A stretch of 64,000 nucleotides of DNA from Bin80 sp965220365 (GCA_965220365.1 OZ244823.1:992001-1056000); one strand, 5' to 3'; shown: positions 36,448 through 46,019, counted from the stretch's first letter. Translations and numbers: made by a program. Notes: generated by a model not told the origin, from the letters alone.

Positions 36448-36960
36448 TTACGCAGTGGTGGGAATCCGAAAAATCCGTGCGTAAACGGAGTTGCAGAGAG
36501 GAAGCTCAAATTCTCCCGCCCGCAGTGCATTTAAGGTGTGAATTCCAGGATTAAAGACACTCGTTTTTGGAGAGACCAAGTCTTGGGACATCATTTTTTG
36601 GAACTGACTCCGGGAGGCAAAATCAATTCCTCCGTGCTCCGCTCTGTAGTAGATGAACATGGAGGAGAGTACGCGGCAATGATGATTTCCAGAAATTTCT
36701 TCGACGGCATTCATCAGGGCATCAATTCCACATCCACTAATCGTACCACCGGCAATTTCACCGGCAATCAGCAAAAACCGATCTGAGTACAGTACCGATG
36801 AATTTTGGATGATGCGGCCGTGTGAGGTCCATTCTTCAAGAAAAAGTTGGACTTGAGCGAAGAGATTCTGCAGGTCTGTGTGGGTTCCCTTAAGGGGAAT
36901 GACCCAGAGCCGAGCCTGATCTGAGCGGTCAGGTAGAATCGTTTCACGAGGTGAGTGCAT
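36448..36960 (-). CDS. Conserved Bacteroidota protein (often mis-named ABC transporter ATPase)
   Basis: 170 residues. Family pattern: EEWTSHGRIIQNSSVLYSDR near residue 43 and GGTISGCGIDALMNAVEEI near residue 75. No Walker motif is present, so it is not an ATPase. Function unknown. Its ATG overlaps the stop of xseB (ATGA) and it is followed by the K+ channel gene 11 bases on, so it is translationally coupled to xseB. Confidence 0.7.
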   Translation of the reverse strand: MHSPRETILPDRSDQARLWVIPLKGTHTDLQNLFAQVQLFLEEWTSHGRIIQNSSVLYSDRFLLIAGEIAGGTISGCGIDALMNAVEEISGNHHCRVLSSMFIYYRAEHGGIDFASRSQFQKMMSQDLVSPKTSVFNPGIHTLNALRAGEFELPLCNSVYARIFRIPTTA

Positions 36961-37220
36961 CAGTCGAGAGGGAAAGATTTGCCAGTAAGTGAGGCGGGGT
37001 TATTCGGATCAGACTCCAGCTCCTCGCGCAACTCAGTCACACGCTGCTCAGCCGCATCAAGTCTCGTCAAGCATTCCTTTGCAAGCCCAATCCCTTCCTC
37101 GTACTGTTTCAGGGAGGATTCTAGCGTACCGGAACCCTCCGATAATGTTTTCGCAATAGACTCAAGACGCTTCATAAGCGTATCAAGGGAGTCGTTGGTT
37201 TCAGGGAGTTCGTTCTTCAT
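36960..37220 (-). CDS. xseB: Exodeoxyribonuclease VII small subunit
   Basis: 86 residues from ATG 37220 (MKNELPE; an ATG ten codons earlier has no support). Pattern SLDTLMKRLESIAKTLSEGSG...LESSLKQYEEGIGLAKEC is the XseB helical signature. It partners XseA (41882-43081), which here lies 4.7 kb away, beyond a restriction-modification pair and an SDR gene. No other nuclease gene is adjacent. Confidence 0.93.
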   Translation of the reverse strand: MKNELPETNDSLDTLMKRLESIAKTLSEGSGTLESSLKQYEEGIGLAKECLTRLDAAEQRVTELREELESDPNNPASLTGKSFPLD

Positions 37221-37519
37221 GGTATGATTTATGGAAGGTAAGTAATACATACTCCATCTTCAGAAACAAATTTAGCAGTTATCCAGATTGCAGCCCTTGG
37301 GGTGTAGCAGTCGGTTAGGTTTCGACCTGCTACTTGGGATACCCCCTGACAGGATGTGGAGTCTTGTTTCGTTGAGATTAGTCTATCCATATCGGTGAAT
37401 TATTAGCAGCGTGTTAAGAAGAGTATTTAGCTCTGTTATCTTGAGTTGGATGTCGACTCCGTGACCCACACGCAGCAAATGGCGAGTCTATTAGATTTTC
37501 GGTGATAGAATCACCAAGG

Positions 37520-38335
37520 TCACCCTGGAGGCTCAATACCCAAGTATTCACGATAGATGCGTTCTTTGTATTCATGTCCGATTTCATTTACCGCGCTGAT
37601 AAATGATTGGTATGTTCCTGCTCCTCCAATTTTTTCCCAGAATTCATCTCCGATCAAAACGACTGGGTCATATTTCATATCAAACCAGCGAGTGGGAAAT
37701 TTCCAATCGTACTGCTCTCGCTTTCCGTATGGATTGAAGGGCAATGCAAAATACGCTGCATCAACTTGACGTGGCTCCATTGCAAACAACTTCATTATCT
37801 TCTCTTTGCTGACTTTGGTTTGATCGCTATTTGGCAAAGGTGTTTTTAATTCGAAAGCAAATTTTTTAGAACCTTTGACATCTGTAACGAATAAGTCGCA
37901 TCTCACTTCAGTGGGAATATAGTCTCCCGTTCCTTCCAGGATATAGGCAATTTCCTTGTTCCAGTCAGGGCGAATACGATTCTTCTTGCGCCTTTTCTCA
38001 TGTTCCAACTTGTCTAGCGTCTCCGTAATGCGATGTAGTCTTCCTTGTTTAACCATTCCTGAAATCAATTTTCCTCTTTCCCCTGATCCCAAGCCATGAT
38101 TAGCTGCGATGACCGCAAGCTCTTCCCAGATACTTCCAAAAGGTGTTACGAATCGTCTCTCAAAATGAGATCCCTTGAAGATCTCGTCAGGTACCAATGC
38201 TGCGTATAAGGGCTTCTGGGATTTGTGTTCTTCTGGTTTAAATGGATCCTTGTAAAGCACCTTAGTCATCAAATTTTCCATCAAGTCTTTAATCTGGTGC
38301 TGGATGGCAATTTTCATTTGATGCTGTTTGTCCAT
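37520..38335 (-). CDS. Type II restriction endonuclease, TdeIII-like
   Basis: 271 residues. The core TEVRCDLFVTDVKGSKKFAFELKTPLPN fits a PD-(D/E)xK nuclease (Asp ~146, ELK ~160), and the surrounding QTKVSKEKIMKLFAMEP with RFVTPFGSIWEELA matches TdeIII-type enzymes. TdeIII recognises GGNCC; sharing of that site here is inference. It starts 1 base after the methyltransferase stop (38337), so protection and cutting are encoded in one transcript, methylase first. Confidence 0.85.
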   Translation of the reverse strand: MDKQHQMKIAIQHQIKDLMENLMTKVLYKDPFKPEEHKSQKPLYAALVPDEIFKGSHFERRFVTPFGSIWEELAVIAANHGLGSGERGKLISGMVKQGRLHRITETLDKLEHEKRRKKNRIRPDWNKEIAYILEGTGDYIPTEVRCDLFVTDVKGSKKFAFELKTPLPNSDQTKVSKEKIMKLFAMEPRQVDAAYFALPFNPYGKREQYDWKFPTRWFDMKYDPVVLIGDEFWEKIGGAGTYQSFISAVNEIGHEYKERIYREYLGIEPPG

Positions 38336-38336
38336 T

Positions 38337-39590
38337 CTATTTTATCCAAACAAAAACAGACTCGTAAAATTCACCAGAACGGCGCCCAGTTCTTCGATTC
38401 ACATGACGCTTGATTACGCAGATTTCTTCCAAGTTGCACATTTCTGCAATAGTTGGATAAAGGTTGTGCCGATCACCAGCAACCACAATGAGGGGAGCAC
38501 CTGATGGCATGTATTTCAAAGAGTTCTTGAACACTTCTGATATTAATTGCTGATATTCTTTTTTCGCAGCTTTACTTGAGCCTTTGAAAGCAGGCCCAAT
38601 CTCATCCGAACTGCGGTCATTTAGGCCCAATAACTCATAGGCATATCTATGCTGTTCATGGTAATCAATCAATCCAACATAAGGCGGACTGGTGACCATT
38701 CCATCAATTTTCCCAGGATTTACAAAACGACTGTCTTCATGAATTACACGAACATTGACATCTTTTCGGCGATGCGAAAATTGTTTTATACGTTTAACGG
38801 TATCGCGGCCGTATCGTTGAAGAAACTTGAACGCGGTAGTAACCGGTGAGCAAATTCTTGCATGCTTGTAGCAGTAATAGGGTTTTGTTTGCGGTTTTTT
38901 AGGGAAATCCAAATCATAATGTGTCGTCAGCCGAGCAGATCTAGCAGAGCGGGAAAGAATAATTTTCAGTATATCCTGATTACGATAATTGGGGATCAAG
39001 TCACGAAATGAAAGAAGCTCACGTAACGCCTGTGGAGCATACCAATTTTGCAAATATTCATTGCAAGTATTTTCCTCTGTGTCAGTCTTTGAGACGGTCT
39101 TAAACAAAGATGGTTCGGAAATGGCTCTTGCCTCCGCGAGGATGTCATTAACTTCTTTTTCAACATCTTCAATATTATAGATCTTGGCTTTGGAGTTTGC
39201 GAGTAACACATTAAATGAGGATATGTCGCAGCCCACTGAATGGATGCCCAACTCACAAGACTGGACTAATGTAGTTCCTGAACCCACAAACGGGTCAAAT
39301 ACGGTTTGCCCGGCATGAAAGTATTTGCGTAAAAACACTTCGACAATTTGGGGGATAAATTTTCCAAGATATGGATGTAGTCCATGTACATGTTTGGTAC
39401 GTTCCTTCTGAGGTAAGTCTGCTTCCCTCCAGTTCAGGTTGATATGGCTGATATCAGAATCTTCACTCACTAAACGAGGGTCGGTCGGTACATCACTGCC
39501 ATTATACAATCCAACTCGGTGCTCTTCCCTGGTACGGTGTGTGTCCGTGTTCAGTGTCTGTCGCGAAGTGGGAGTAGTTACAGGAATCAT
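38337..39590 (-). CDS. Type II DNA methyltransferase (probably m4C)
   Basis: 417 residues. The AdoMet-binding motif VFDPFVGSGTTLVQS is at about residues 95-109, and the catalytic GMVTSPPYVGLIDYHEQHR (TSPPY, typical for N4-cytosine enzymes) is at about 303-320. Between them is a ~190-residue target-recognition region. The order (motif I before motif IV) is opposite to the common TSPPY-first layout. It pairs with the TdeIII-like nuclease downstream. Confidence 0.88.
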   Translation of the reverse strand: MIPVTTPTSRQTLNTDTHRTREEHRVGLYNGSDVPTDPRLVSEDSDISHINLNWREADLPQKERTKHVHGLHPYLGKFIPQIVEVFLRKYFHAGQTVFDPFVGSGTTLVQSCELGIHSVGCDISSFNVLLANSKAKIYNIEDVEKEVNDILAEARAISEPSLFKTVSKTDTEENTCNEYLQNWYAPQALRELLSFRDLIPNYRNQDILKIILSRSARSARLTTHYDLDFPKKPQTKPYYCYKHARICSPVTTAFKFLQRYGRDTVKRIKQFSHRRKDVNVRVIHEDSRFVNPGKIDGMVTSPPYVGLIDYHEQHRYAYELLGLNDRSSDEIGPAFKGSSKAAKKEYQQLISEVFKNSLKYMPSGAPLIVVAGDRHNLYPTIAEMCNLEEICVIKRHVNRRTGRRSGEFYESVFVWIK

Positions 39591-39944
39591 GAATTAGGAG
39601 ACATTAGTTTACTTTATGCAGAATTCTGACAAGCCCCGGCACTCCAATCGGCTTGACAAGCCTGTCCTCGGCAATAATCTGTAGATCTATTTGTTTGTGG
39701 CCAGTCAGCACCATTTAGAGCCATTTGTTGTATAATCTCCGTAGTTGTCATGCAAAACATATCCAAAATCAAAAATTGCGGGTCGAGGATAATTCCTCCA
39801 GATTATACGCTTAAATTAAAATATAGAGGTTCTTGCAAAACTAATAGTCCAGACACAAGAAACGCTCTGGGATGCCCTCAGGGCAATAAATATTTTCAAG
39901 ATTGGGAGCTTTGCAAGGCTCTATATTAACACATTAATATAAGG
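39591..39944. other. Intergenic region holding a MITE-like repeat
   Basis: 354 bases between the methyltransferase (minus) and the SDR gene (plus). The right third is the inverted-repeat element at 39820-39927, of which a second copy lies at 56797. The rest shows nothing recognisable. Confidence 0.6.
39820..39927 (+). repeat. MITE-like intergenic repeat, copy 1 (108 bp)
   Basis: Imperfect terminal inverted repeats: AATATAGAGGTTCTTGCAAAA at the left, and the right end reverse-complemented reads AATATAGAGCCTTGCAAAGC. An internal 90-bp stretch is about 75% identical to 56797-56894, including 19 identical bases from the left (AGGTTCTTGCAAAACTAAT). It ends 17 bases before the ATG of the SDR gene at 39945. 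The ends resemble those of some IS5-type elements, but no transposase is present. Confidence 0.75.
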
Positions 39945-40724
39945 ATGGATTTAGGACTTAAAGGAAAGGTCGCGGTGGTCACGGGGGCAAGTCGTGGTTT
40001 AGGGAAAGCGATTGCGACGCAACTCGCAGCAGAGGGATGTCGGCTGGTAATCTGTGCGCGTGGGGAGGAGGCGCTGTCCTCAGCTCGGGAAGAGATCACC
40101 CAGTTATATGATGTACCCGTTCTGGCAAAGTCGGCGGATTTAACGGTTCCGGGGCAGCCGCAAGAGTTGATTGAGGCGGCAGTCAGCGAGTATGGGAGCG
40201 TTCAACTTCTCATTAATAATGCTGGTGGGAATCGCCGTGGAAAATTCGCCGATTTATCGGATCAGGACTGGGAGGATATATTGACATTGAATTTGAAGAT
40301 GCATTTACGTGCCAGTCGGGCGGCAATCCCACATATGCGTAACAGTGGCGGGGGAGCAATTTTGTTTGTGGGATCCATTTTTGGCCGCGAAGCAGGTGGC
40401 CCCGGACTCTCCATCTATAACACGACGAAGTCAGCGCTGATGAGTGCTGCAAAAATTATGGCACTTGAGTTGGCTTCAGATGGGATCCGAGTCAATACAT
40501 TGGCCCCTGGTTCTATACGATTTCCAGGGGGATCCTGGGATAAGCGGGTCAAGAGTGACCCAGAAGGCATGAAAGCCTTTATCGCAGAGAACCTTCCCAT
40601 TGGCCGATTTGGAACGGCCGAAGAGATTGCCGATGTTGCTGCATTTTTGCTCTCCGACAGGGCAAGCCTGATTACCGGTGCCTGCCTGAATGTTGACGGG
40701 GGGCAGTCACGGTCTTTGATCTAA
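39945..40724 (+). CDS. SDR-family dehydrogenase, FabG-like
   Basis: 259 residues. NAD(P) motif TGASRGLGKA, NNAGGN, catalytic Ser in LFVGSIFGRE, YNTTKSA (Tyr-x-x-x-Lys) and VDGGQS. All catalytic residues are present. Style of 3-oxoacyl-ACP reductases and short-chain dehydrogenases acting on many substrates. It has no obvious partner gene; the MITE-like repeat ends 17 bases before its start. It faces the unknown gene at 40728, stops 3 bases apart. Confidence 0.88.
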   Translation: MDLGLKGKVAVVTGASRGLGKAIATQLAAEGCRLVICARGEEALSSAREEITQLYDVPVLAKSADLTVPGQPQELIEAAVSEYGSVQLLINNAGGNRRGKFADLSDQDWEDILTLNLKMHLRASRAAIPHMRNSGGGAILFVGSIFGREAGGPGLSIYNTTKSALMSAAKIMALELASDGIRVNTLAPGSIRFPGGSWDKRVKSDPEGMKAFIAENLPIGRFGTAEEIADVAAFLLSDRASLITGACLNVDGGQSRSLI

Positions 40725-40727
40725 TAC

Positions 40728-41693
40728 CTATACAAACTGGAGCAGGCGGACACGCAGTTTACGCATATCTGAGTCGGGCCTTCTCCATTGGATCAGTATT
40801 GGACTCTGGTAGGTGCCGGTTGTGATCCGGCCATGCGGCTCTTCGTTCTCTGCATTGATGAGGAAGCGGGCAATAGTTCCCAAATTCATCCAGCGGGTTT
40901 CGAGAGGGGTTGCCAGCCGGTCAATCACAGATTCCAGCAAGGGTAAGCGCATACCTAGGCGGTCGACCATGTATTCAACAGCAGAAACACTGCGGCTGGC
41001 TAGTCGAAGACCATCCCGAATTGCGAGATGCAGTTCATAGGCGAGCACTTTTTTGGCTTTGCCGGGAAGTGTAAGGGGATGCCGTACTAATTCGGAGGCG
41101 TGGTCAAGCATATACCGCAGGGGGTTCTTGAGTACGTCCGTGATGTCCCGTTCAACCAGTAGCGTTTCGTATTCATTGACCGTAATCCCGGCATTTTTTT
41201 CGTTCGAGTCTAATTCGAAGGTAACTAGGCCGCGATGAATTTTGTGTTTGTTTGCAAGTGCCTGGAGGTCATTCAGGTGTTGGCTGAGATCTAAAGCATA
41301 CTGATCTTTATGAGGCATTCTTATCGAAAGAACCTCCTCATGCACACAATGGGTCTCGTTATATCCCACAGCGAGAGTTTTTCTGGATCGAAACGTTCCC
41401 TGGAATTCTCCGTCAAGATCAATAAAATAAATTGGATCGTTTGGATCAAATTCGTAGAGGGCACAATTGCACAGCCCCAGACAGATGAAAGCTAGATGCG
41501 AGTCTGCGTTCAGAGGTTCAGATTTTCGTTGTTCGGCGGTCAGCTCATTGCGAAGTTCCATCCGGTCATGCCAATAAGGCGCACCTTCTGGAAAGAGTCG
41601 ATGGGCGGAGCGAACCAAATGATCAACTCCCTCCGAGTTATTCCCAAGCTTGGCAGCGAGGGATTGTTCGAGGAATCCTGCCGTGGTGTGCAA
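40728..41693 (-). CDS. Protein of unknown function, 321 residues
   Basis: No signal peptide or membrane segment; two Cys pairs near residues 72-78 (FICLGLCNC). The C-terminal part (NLGTIARFLINAENEEPHGR...YQSPILIQWRRP) may be a compact domain. I do not recognise a family. The gene is intact, opposite in orientation to the SDR gene. It is 188 bases downstream of xseA on the same strand. Confidence 0.6.
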   Translation of the reverse strand: MHTTAGFLEQSLAAKLGNNSEGVDHLVRSAHRLFPEGAPYWHDRMELRNELTAEQRKSEPLNADSHLAFICLGLCNCALYEFDPNDPIYFIDLDGEFQGTFRSRKTLAVGYNETHCVHEEVLSIRMPHKDQYALDLSQHLNDLQALANKHKIHRGLVTFELDSNEKNAGITVNEYETLLVERDITDVLKNPLRYMLDHASELVRHPLTLPGKAKKVLAYELHLAIRDGLRLASRSVSAVEYMVDRLGMRLPLLESVIDRLATPLETRWMNLGTIARFLINAENEEPHGRITTGTYQSPILIQWRRPDSDMRKLRVRLLQFV

Positions 41694-41881
41694 CGAGCAG
41701 AGGGCAACTTTTCCGAAAGAAGAAAAGGACGGACTGTTAATTTCTGCCAGCGTCGGAGAAACATTTTTGATGTCAAGTCGGGATCCAGGAGAAAGATCAA
41801 GCGTGGCCGCTATGGTAGAATTATTATTGCTAATGGAACCAAGTCTTTATGGACCAAAAAATTTACGAATTAAAAACAGAA

Positions 41882-43081
41882 CTAGTCGCAGACGATAGCA
41901 TCGCGATGCCCATCAGCAAAGTGAATGGACAAGAGATCATCTTTATTCAATTCTTGACTAGAACGCACAACTTTCCTATCTCGTTCTACACGGGCATATC
42001 CGCGCATGAGAACTTGGTTGGGGTTCAGTCCAATAATCTGCTCCTTGAGCAATTCAATCCGATGCCTGTGAGTTAAGAGACGGGCATTACATGCCTCGTA
42101 CAACAGATCCGTTTGTTTCGTAAGCGTCTGCTGTGCATCGCGGACATGATTGATCGGTATATTGAACGTGTAGGATTCGGTAATTTGTGCGATTCGTCTT
42201 CGCATTGAACCAGTCTGAGTTTCCAGGGTCCGATACATCTGCTGTTCATATTCCTGAATTTCTCGGATTAACACTGCCTGTTCTGGTACGGAAGTTTGTG
42301 CTGCATGTGTGGGCGTAGCGGCACGCAGATCAGCAACAAGGTCTGCAATGGTTGTATCAGTTTCATGTCCCACGGCACTGATAATCGGAATTTTCGAGTT
42401 GTAGATCGCATGTGCAACTACTTCTTCGTTGAAGGCCCACAGGTCTTCAAGAGAGCCTCCACCGCGTCCGATGATGAGCAGGTCAGGACATTTGTTCTGA
42501 TCAAGTCTGTTGAAGTCATCGATCGCCGCTGCGATCTCAGGTGCAGCTCCCAAGCCCTGAACACGAACGGGGGCTAGGATTACTTCAGCGATGGGGAATC
42601 GGTCTCGTAGAATACGAAGCATGTCCTGCAGCGCAGCCCCATCTGCAGAAGTTGCGATTCCAATGCGTTGGGGAATTTGGGGTAGCGCTAATTTTGCACT
42701 TTCGTCAAAGAGACCCTCTTGGGCAAGTTTTTGCTTGAGCTCCAGAAAGCGTTTTTGAAGCTCACCCGTAGTGTGGCGACGTTCAATTTTGCGCACATCA
42801 AATTGCAGTTTGCAGTATTTGGGATAAACGGTAGGTGCGCCATAGACCCGCAACAGCTGTCCAGGTTCGGGAGTAAAGTCCACGAACTGTGTCCGGCTTT
42901 GCCACATCACGCATTTGAGGGAGCTCGATTCATCTGCAATCGTAAAGTACCAATGACCTCTTCGGGCTGCATGCTCAGAAAGCTCTCCCTCAACACAGTA
43001 ACGTCCATGATCCTGAACGTGTTTGCGTAGACGGGAGAGATATTCTCCTACAGAAATTACCGCGTCTTGTCCACTGCCCAT
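41882..43081 (-). CDS. xseA: Exodeoxyribonuclease VII large subunit
   Basis: 399 residues. The N-terminal OB-fold has SVGEYLSRLRKHVQDHGRY and GHWYFTIADESSSLKCVMWQ. The catalytic domain has RIGIATSADGAALQDML, LLIIGRGGGSLEDLWAFNEE and ISAVGHETDTTIADLVADLRA. A helical region follows. It binds several XseB subunits to degrade single-stranded DNA. In this genome xseB is separated from it (36960-37220). Confidence 0.96.
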   Translation of the reverse strand: MGSGQDAVISVGEYLSRLRKHVQDHGRYCVEGELSEHAARRGHWYFTIADESSSLKCVMWQSRTQFVDFTPEPGQLLRVYGAPTVYPKYCKLQFDVRKIERRHTTGELQKRFLELKQKLAQEGLFDESAKLALPQIPQRIGIATSADGAALQDMLRILRDRFPIAEVILAPVRVQGLGAAPEIAAAIDDFNRLDQNKCPDLLIIGRGGGSLEDLWAFNEEVVAHAIYNSKIPIISAVGHETDTTIADLVADLRAATPTHAAQTSVPEQAVLIREIQEYEQQMYRTLETQTGSMRRRIAQITESYTFNIPINHVRDAQQTLTKQTDLLYEACNARLLTHRHRIELLKEQIIGLNPNQVLMRGYARVERDRKVVRSSQELNKDDLLSIHFADGHRDAIVCD

Positions 43082-43219
43082 TTCGCTATTTGCTATGTAG
43101 ATTTATTGTGGCTATAGAGAATCTGGCGGTCTCTTGAAATCAGCTTTGATCATGGATTAATTTGGAAAGTTAAAGCGAACTCTCCACAAACTCATAACGA
43201 CCCAAAAAGAGACAGACGC

Positions 43220-43714
43220 ATGAAGGTTCCCTATCAGAAGCCTAGACGTATCATGTTTGTATGTCTGGGCAATCATTGCAGAAGTCCGCTGGCGCACGGC
43301 TATTTTCAACATTTGCTAAAAAAGCACCACTTGGAACGTGAGATTGAGGTAGCCTCTTCGGGGACAAGTGGCTGGCATCTTGGTGAACTCCCTGACTCAC
43401 GGGTATGCCAGGTTGCAGAGAGGCATGGATTTACCCTCAGACACATTCGGGGGCAAAAAATTACAAAACAAGACCTTGAAGACTGTGAACTCATCCTGGT
43501 GATGGATCGGAGCAATTTGAGAGATGTATTGGCGCTGGATGAGCGAGGTCGCTATGCTGATAAAGTGAAATTGTTGCGAACGTTTGATCCAGAGTCTATG
43601 CAGGATGAAGTACCGGATCCGTATTACACGGGTATCTTTGAGGAGGTATACCTGATTGTGAGTCAGGCATGTGATGCGCTTTTAGAAGACATGAACGTTC
43701 AATTTGCCGGATAA
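43220..43714 (+). CDS. Low-molecular-weight protein-tyrosine phosphatase
   Basis: 164 residues. Catalytic loop CLGNHCRSP (CX5R) at residues ~16-24, and the general-acid motif DPYYTG near residue 135. The second Cys (His-Cys-Arg) is also typical. It is intact and of normal length. It may act on exopolysaccharide-linked kinases; the rfbB gene lies nearby but on the other strand. Confidence 0.93.
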   Translation: MKVPYQKPRRIMFVCLGNHCRSPLAHGYFQHLLKKHHLEREIEVASSGTSGWHLGELPDSRVCQVAERHGFTLRHIRGQKITKQDLEDCELILVMDRSNLRDVLALDERGRYADKVKLLRTFDPESMQDEVPDPYYTGIFEEVYLIVSQACDALLEDMNVQFAG

Positions 43715-43725
43715 CTTTTTGGGGC

Positions 43726-43767
43726 TCATCCGGTCAATTGACCATATGGAGTTGATTGACCAGATGA
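43726..43767. terminator. Bidirectional hairpin between convergent genes
   Basis: TCATCCGGTCAATT (43726-43739) pairs with GATTGACCAGATGA (43754-43767), 14 positions with two wobbles, 14-nt loop. It lies between the stops of the phosphatase (plus) and the HAD gene (minus). No long T-run, so termination is likely but not certain. Confidence 0.55.
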
Positions 43768-43786
43768 ATGTGGTCAAAGACGTTGC

Positions 43787-44479
43787 TCAACAAGTGTTCG
43801 GCTGAATTCCTGCCTGATGACAAAAGTCATCAATATTCGTCAAATCCTGCAGCAGCACATCGGGCTTTGCTGATTTGAGGTCCTGGTAGCTTGTAAATCC
43901 AGTTGCAACGGCGACGCTCAGTGCTCCAATCTCCTGGCCACAAGTTATGTCGTGTACAGAGTCGCCGATAATGACAATGTCATCTTTCACAAACGTTCTT
44001 CCACAGTGCTTCAGAGCACGTGTAGCGGCGATTGCGGGGAGTTTGTTTCGATCAGCGTGGTCGCACCCGAATGCACCGAACGGAAACAAGTCATCCAGCC
44101 GGGCTGCAGCCAGTTTTCGATATGCAGTCACACGAACATTTCCGGTCAACAGTGCCAGCTGGACACATTTGTTTGGCTTCAGGTATTCGAGAAGTTCCAC
44201 GACACCATCCGAGGATTCGGCCTCGTCGGATACATACGTTGCGTGGGTGATATAGCGTTCTAATGCAACCGGCAGAAGCTCCTCCGTTTCTTCTGGGCCG
44301 AACCCAGCCAAGTGTAAGATCTCTTCCAAGATCTGTGGGTCTGTGCGACCAGAAAATGATACTCCCTGTGTTGAAATGGATTGACCGCAAAGCTCCCCGA
44401 GTACATGTTCGATATGTCTACGGCTGGACTGAATGGGTTTGAGTAAGGTTCCGTCAATATCGAACAGCAGTAGCTTCAT
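43787..44479 (-). CDS. HAD-superfamily phosphatase, phosphoglycolate phosphatase-like
   Basis: 230 residues. Motif I LLFDIDGTLLKP, motif II ALLTGNVRVT, motif IV IVIIGDSVHDITCG, with a small helical cap. Probably a small-metabolite phosphatase. Its ATG overlaps the end of rfbB by 4 bases (ATGA), so the two are coupled. Substrate unknown. Confidence 0.88.
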   Translation of the reverse strand: MKLLLFDIDGTLLKPIQSSRRHIEHVLGELCGQSISTQGVSFSGRTDPQILEEILHLAGFGPEETEELLPVALERYITHATYVSDEAESSDGVVELLEYLKPNKCVQLALLTGNVRVTAYRKLAAARLDDLFPFGAFGCDHADRNKLPAIAATRALKHCGRTFVKDDIVIIGDSVHDITCGQEIGALSVAVATGFTSYQDLKSAKPDVLLQDLTNIDDFCHQAGIQPNTC

Positions 44480-45558
44480 ACGACCTCATACTGGGTTTTC
44501 AGATACGTACGATAGCTCTCGTCCATAACAGACTGTAGCCATGACCGATTGGACAAGTACCATCGAACGGTTGCACGCAGCCCTTCTGCCAGCGTATGGT
44601 TTGGTACCCACCCCAGCTCGGTCATGAGTTTGCTCGCATCAATTGCATAACGGAAGTCGTGCCCTGGCCTGTCTTTGACAAATTTGATGAGTTCCCAACT
44701 GCTCCCAGGGGTACGTCCTAGTTCTTCATCTACAATGGTCAACAGTAGTCGCAGCAATTCCAGGTTTGAACATTCTCCCGAGCCACCAACCAAATAGGTT
44801 TCTCCAGCTAAACCATGCTGAAGCATGCACATCAATGCTTCACAATGGTCACTGACATGAAGCCAGTCCCGTACATTTTCTCCTTTTGAATACACCGGGA
44901 TGGAATCCATGTCCAGAGCTTGAACAATCGCCAACGGGATCAGCTTTTCCGGAAATTGATAGGGTCCGTAATTGTTGGAGCAATTCGAGATCACCACTGG
45001 AAGACCATAAGTTTCCGCATATGCACGAACGAAGTGATCTGCAGATGCTTTGGAAGCCGCATAGGGGGAGCGAGGTGCATAGGGAGTATCGGGCGAGAAT
45101 TTACCAGAAGGGCCCAAGGCTCCGAACACCTCATCTGTAGAGACATGCACAAATCGAAATTCCTGCATGTCTGATGAGGTATGCATCCAGGAATTTTTGG
45201 CGGCTTCTATAAGGGAGGCGGTCCCGACAACGTTCGACCGGACAAAATCTATCGGGGATTGGATGGACCGATCCACATGGCTTTCAGCTGCAAAGTGCAT
45301 TACGGTTGTGAATCGATACTCGGCAAACAATTTTTGCACCAAATCCAGATCACAGATGTCCCCATGAACAAATCTGTAGTTGGGTGCCTTCTCAATTGCA
45401 TGTAAGCTCTGCAGGTTACCAGCGTAGGTCAACTTGTCGAGATTCACGATTACGGTATCCGAGAGCTGCGGGACAATCCGGTGCAGAAAGTTTGCACCAA
45501 TAAAGCCGGCACCTCCTGTCACCAGGATGCGGAGGGGTTGATGAAGGATCGTGGACAT
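44476..45558 (-). CDS. rfbB: dTDP-glucose 4,6-dehydratase
   Basis: 360 residues. Extended SDR: NAD motif VTGGAGFIGANF (residues ~13-24), HFAAESHVDRSI, STDEVFG, YAASKASADHFVRAYAETYG (Tyr-x-x-x-Lys), and NCSNNYGPYQFPEKLIPL. It makes dTDP-4-keto-6-deoxyglucose for rhamnose or other deoxy-sugars. Other rml genes are absent from the window. It lies downstream of the PKS on the same strand, 461 bases apart. Confidence 0.95.
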   Translation of the reverse strand: MSTILHQPLRILVTGGAGFIGANFLHRIVPQLSDTVIVNLDKLTYAGNLQSLHAIEKAPNYRFVHGDICDLDLVQKLFAEYRFTTVMHFAAESHVDRSIQSPIDFVRSNVVGTASLIEAAKNSWMHTSSDMQEFRFVHVSTDEVFGALGPSGKFSPDTPYAPRSPYAASKASADHFVRAYAETYGLPVVISNCSNNYGPYQFPEKLIPLAIVQALDMDSIPVYSKGENVRDWLHVSDHCEALMCMLQHGLAGETYLVGGSGECSNLELLRLLLTIVDEELGRTPGSSWELIKFVKDRPGHDFRYAIDASKLMTELGWVPNHTLAEGLRATVRWYLSNRSWLQSVMDESYRTYLKTQYEVV

Positions 45559-46019
45559 AGATCAGGTCACAAGAGTATCCCCTGAATCTCTGGAAATATT
45601 GCGGATGATGACGAAATAGGAGGATCAGAACAAGTCAACGTATATGTATATATCGTGGCCGTGTTCGCTATAGAAGAAGATTGTGTTTGCAAAATTCTTT
45701 TGACCCTACCGTGAATGTTGTAGATAGAGGCTTAGTATGGAGGGACAAAGGGTGATTGGGTGCAATTAAGCGACGGTATGCGCAGTAAGCCCGTTGCCGA
45801 AGGTCTACATCACGTGATATTGGTATTGGCATATTTCATACCCTGTTCACGAGAGACATTCTTCCTGTGATGGTGCCATCAACAAGGCCTTGCTATTCGT
45901 TTTCTCCTAGGTTACATAAGCAACGACAACGTCGTTAAGCGAATCGTTGTCCCCGTTTCGCCCATCTCCGAGCAAAGAGGAACACCTTGATGAGGAGGGA
46001 ACTCTCCCAAGCCGTCGAC
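45559..46019 (-). other. Intergenic, no gene seen
   Basis: 461 bases between the PKS stop and rfbB. I looked for PKS-like continuation (ACP or thioesterase sequence) in all three minus frames just below 46020 and see none. A short palindrome (AACGAC-AAC-GTCGTT near 45922) is the only structure noticed. Confidence 0.5.

Noticed and set aside
39880..39895. A conserved RNA hairpin (GCCC-TCA-GGGC) within the MITE-like repeat
   Set aside because: In copy 2 the same place reads GCCC-TCA-GGAC, which breaks a pair without compensation, so there is no covariation support.
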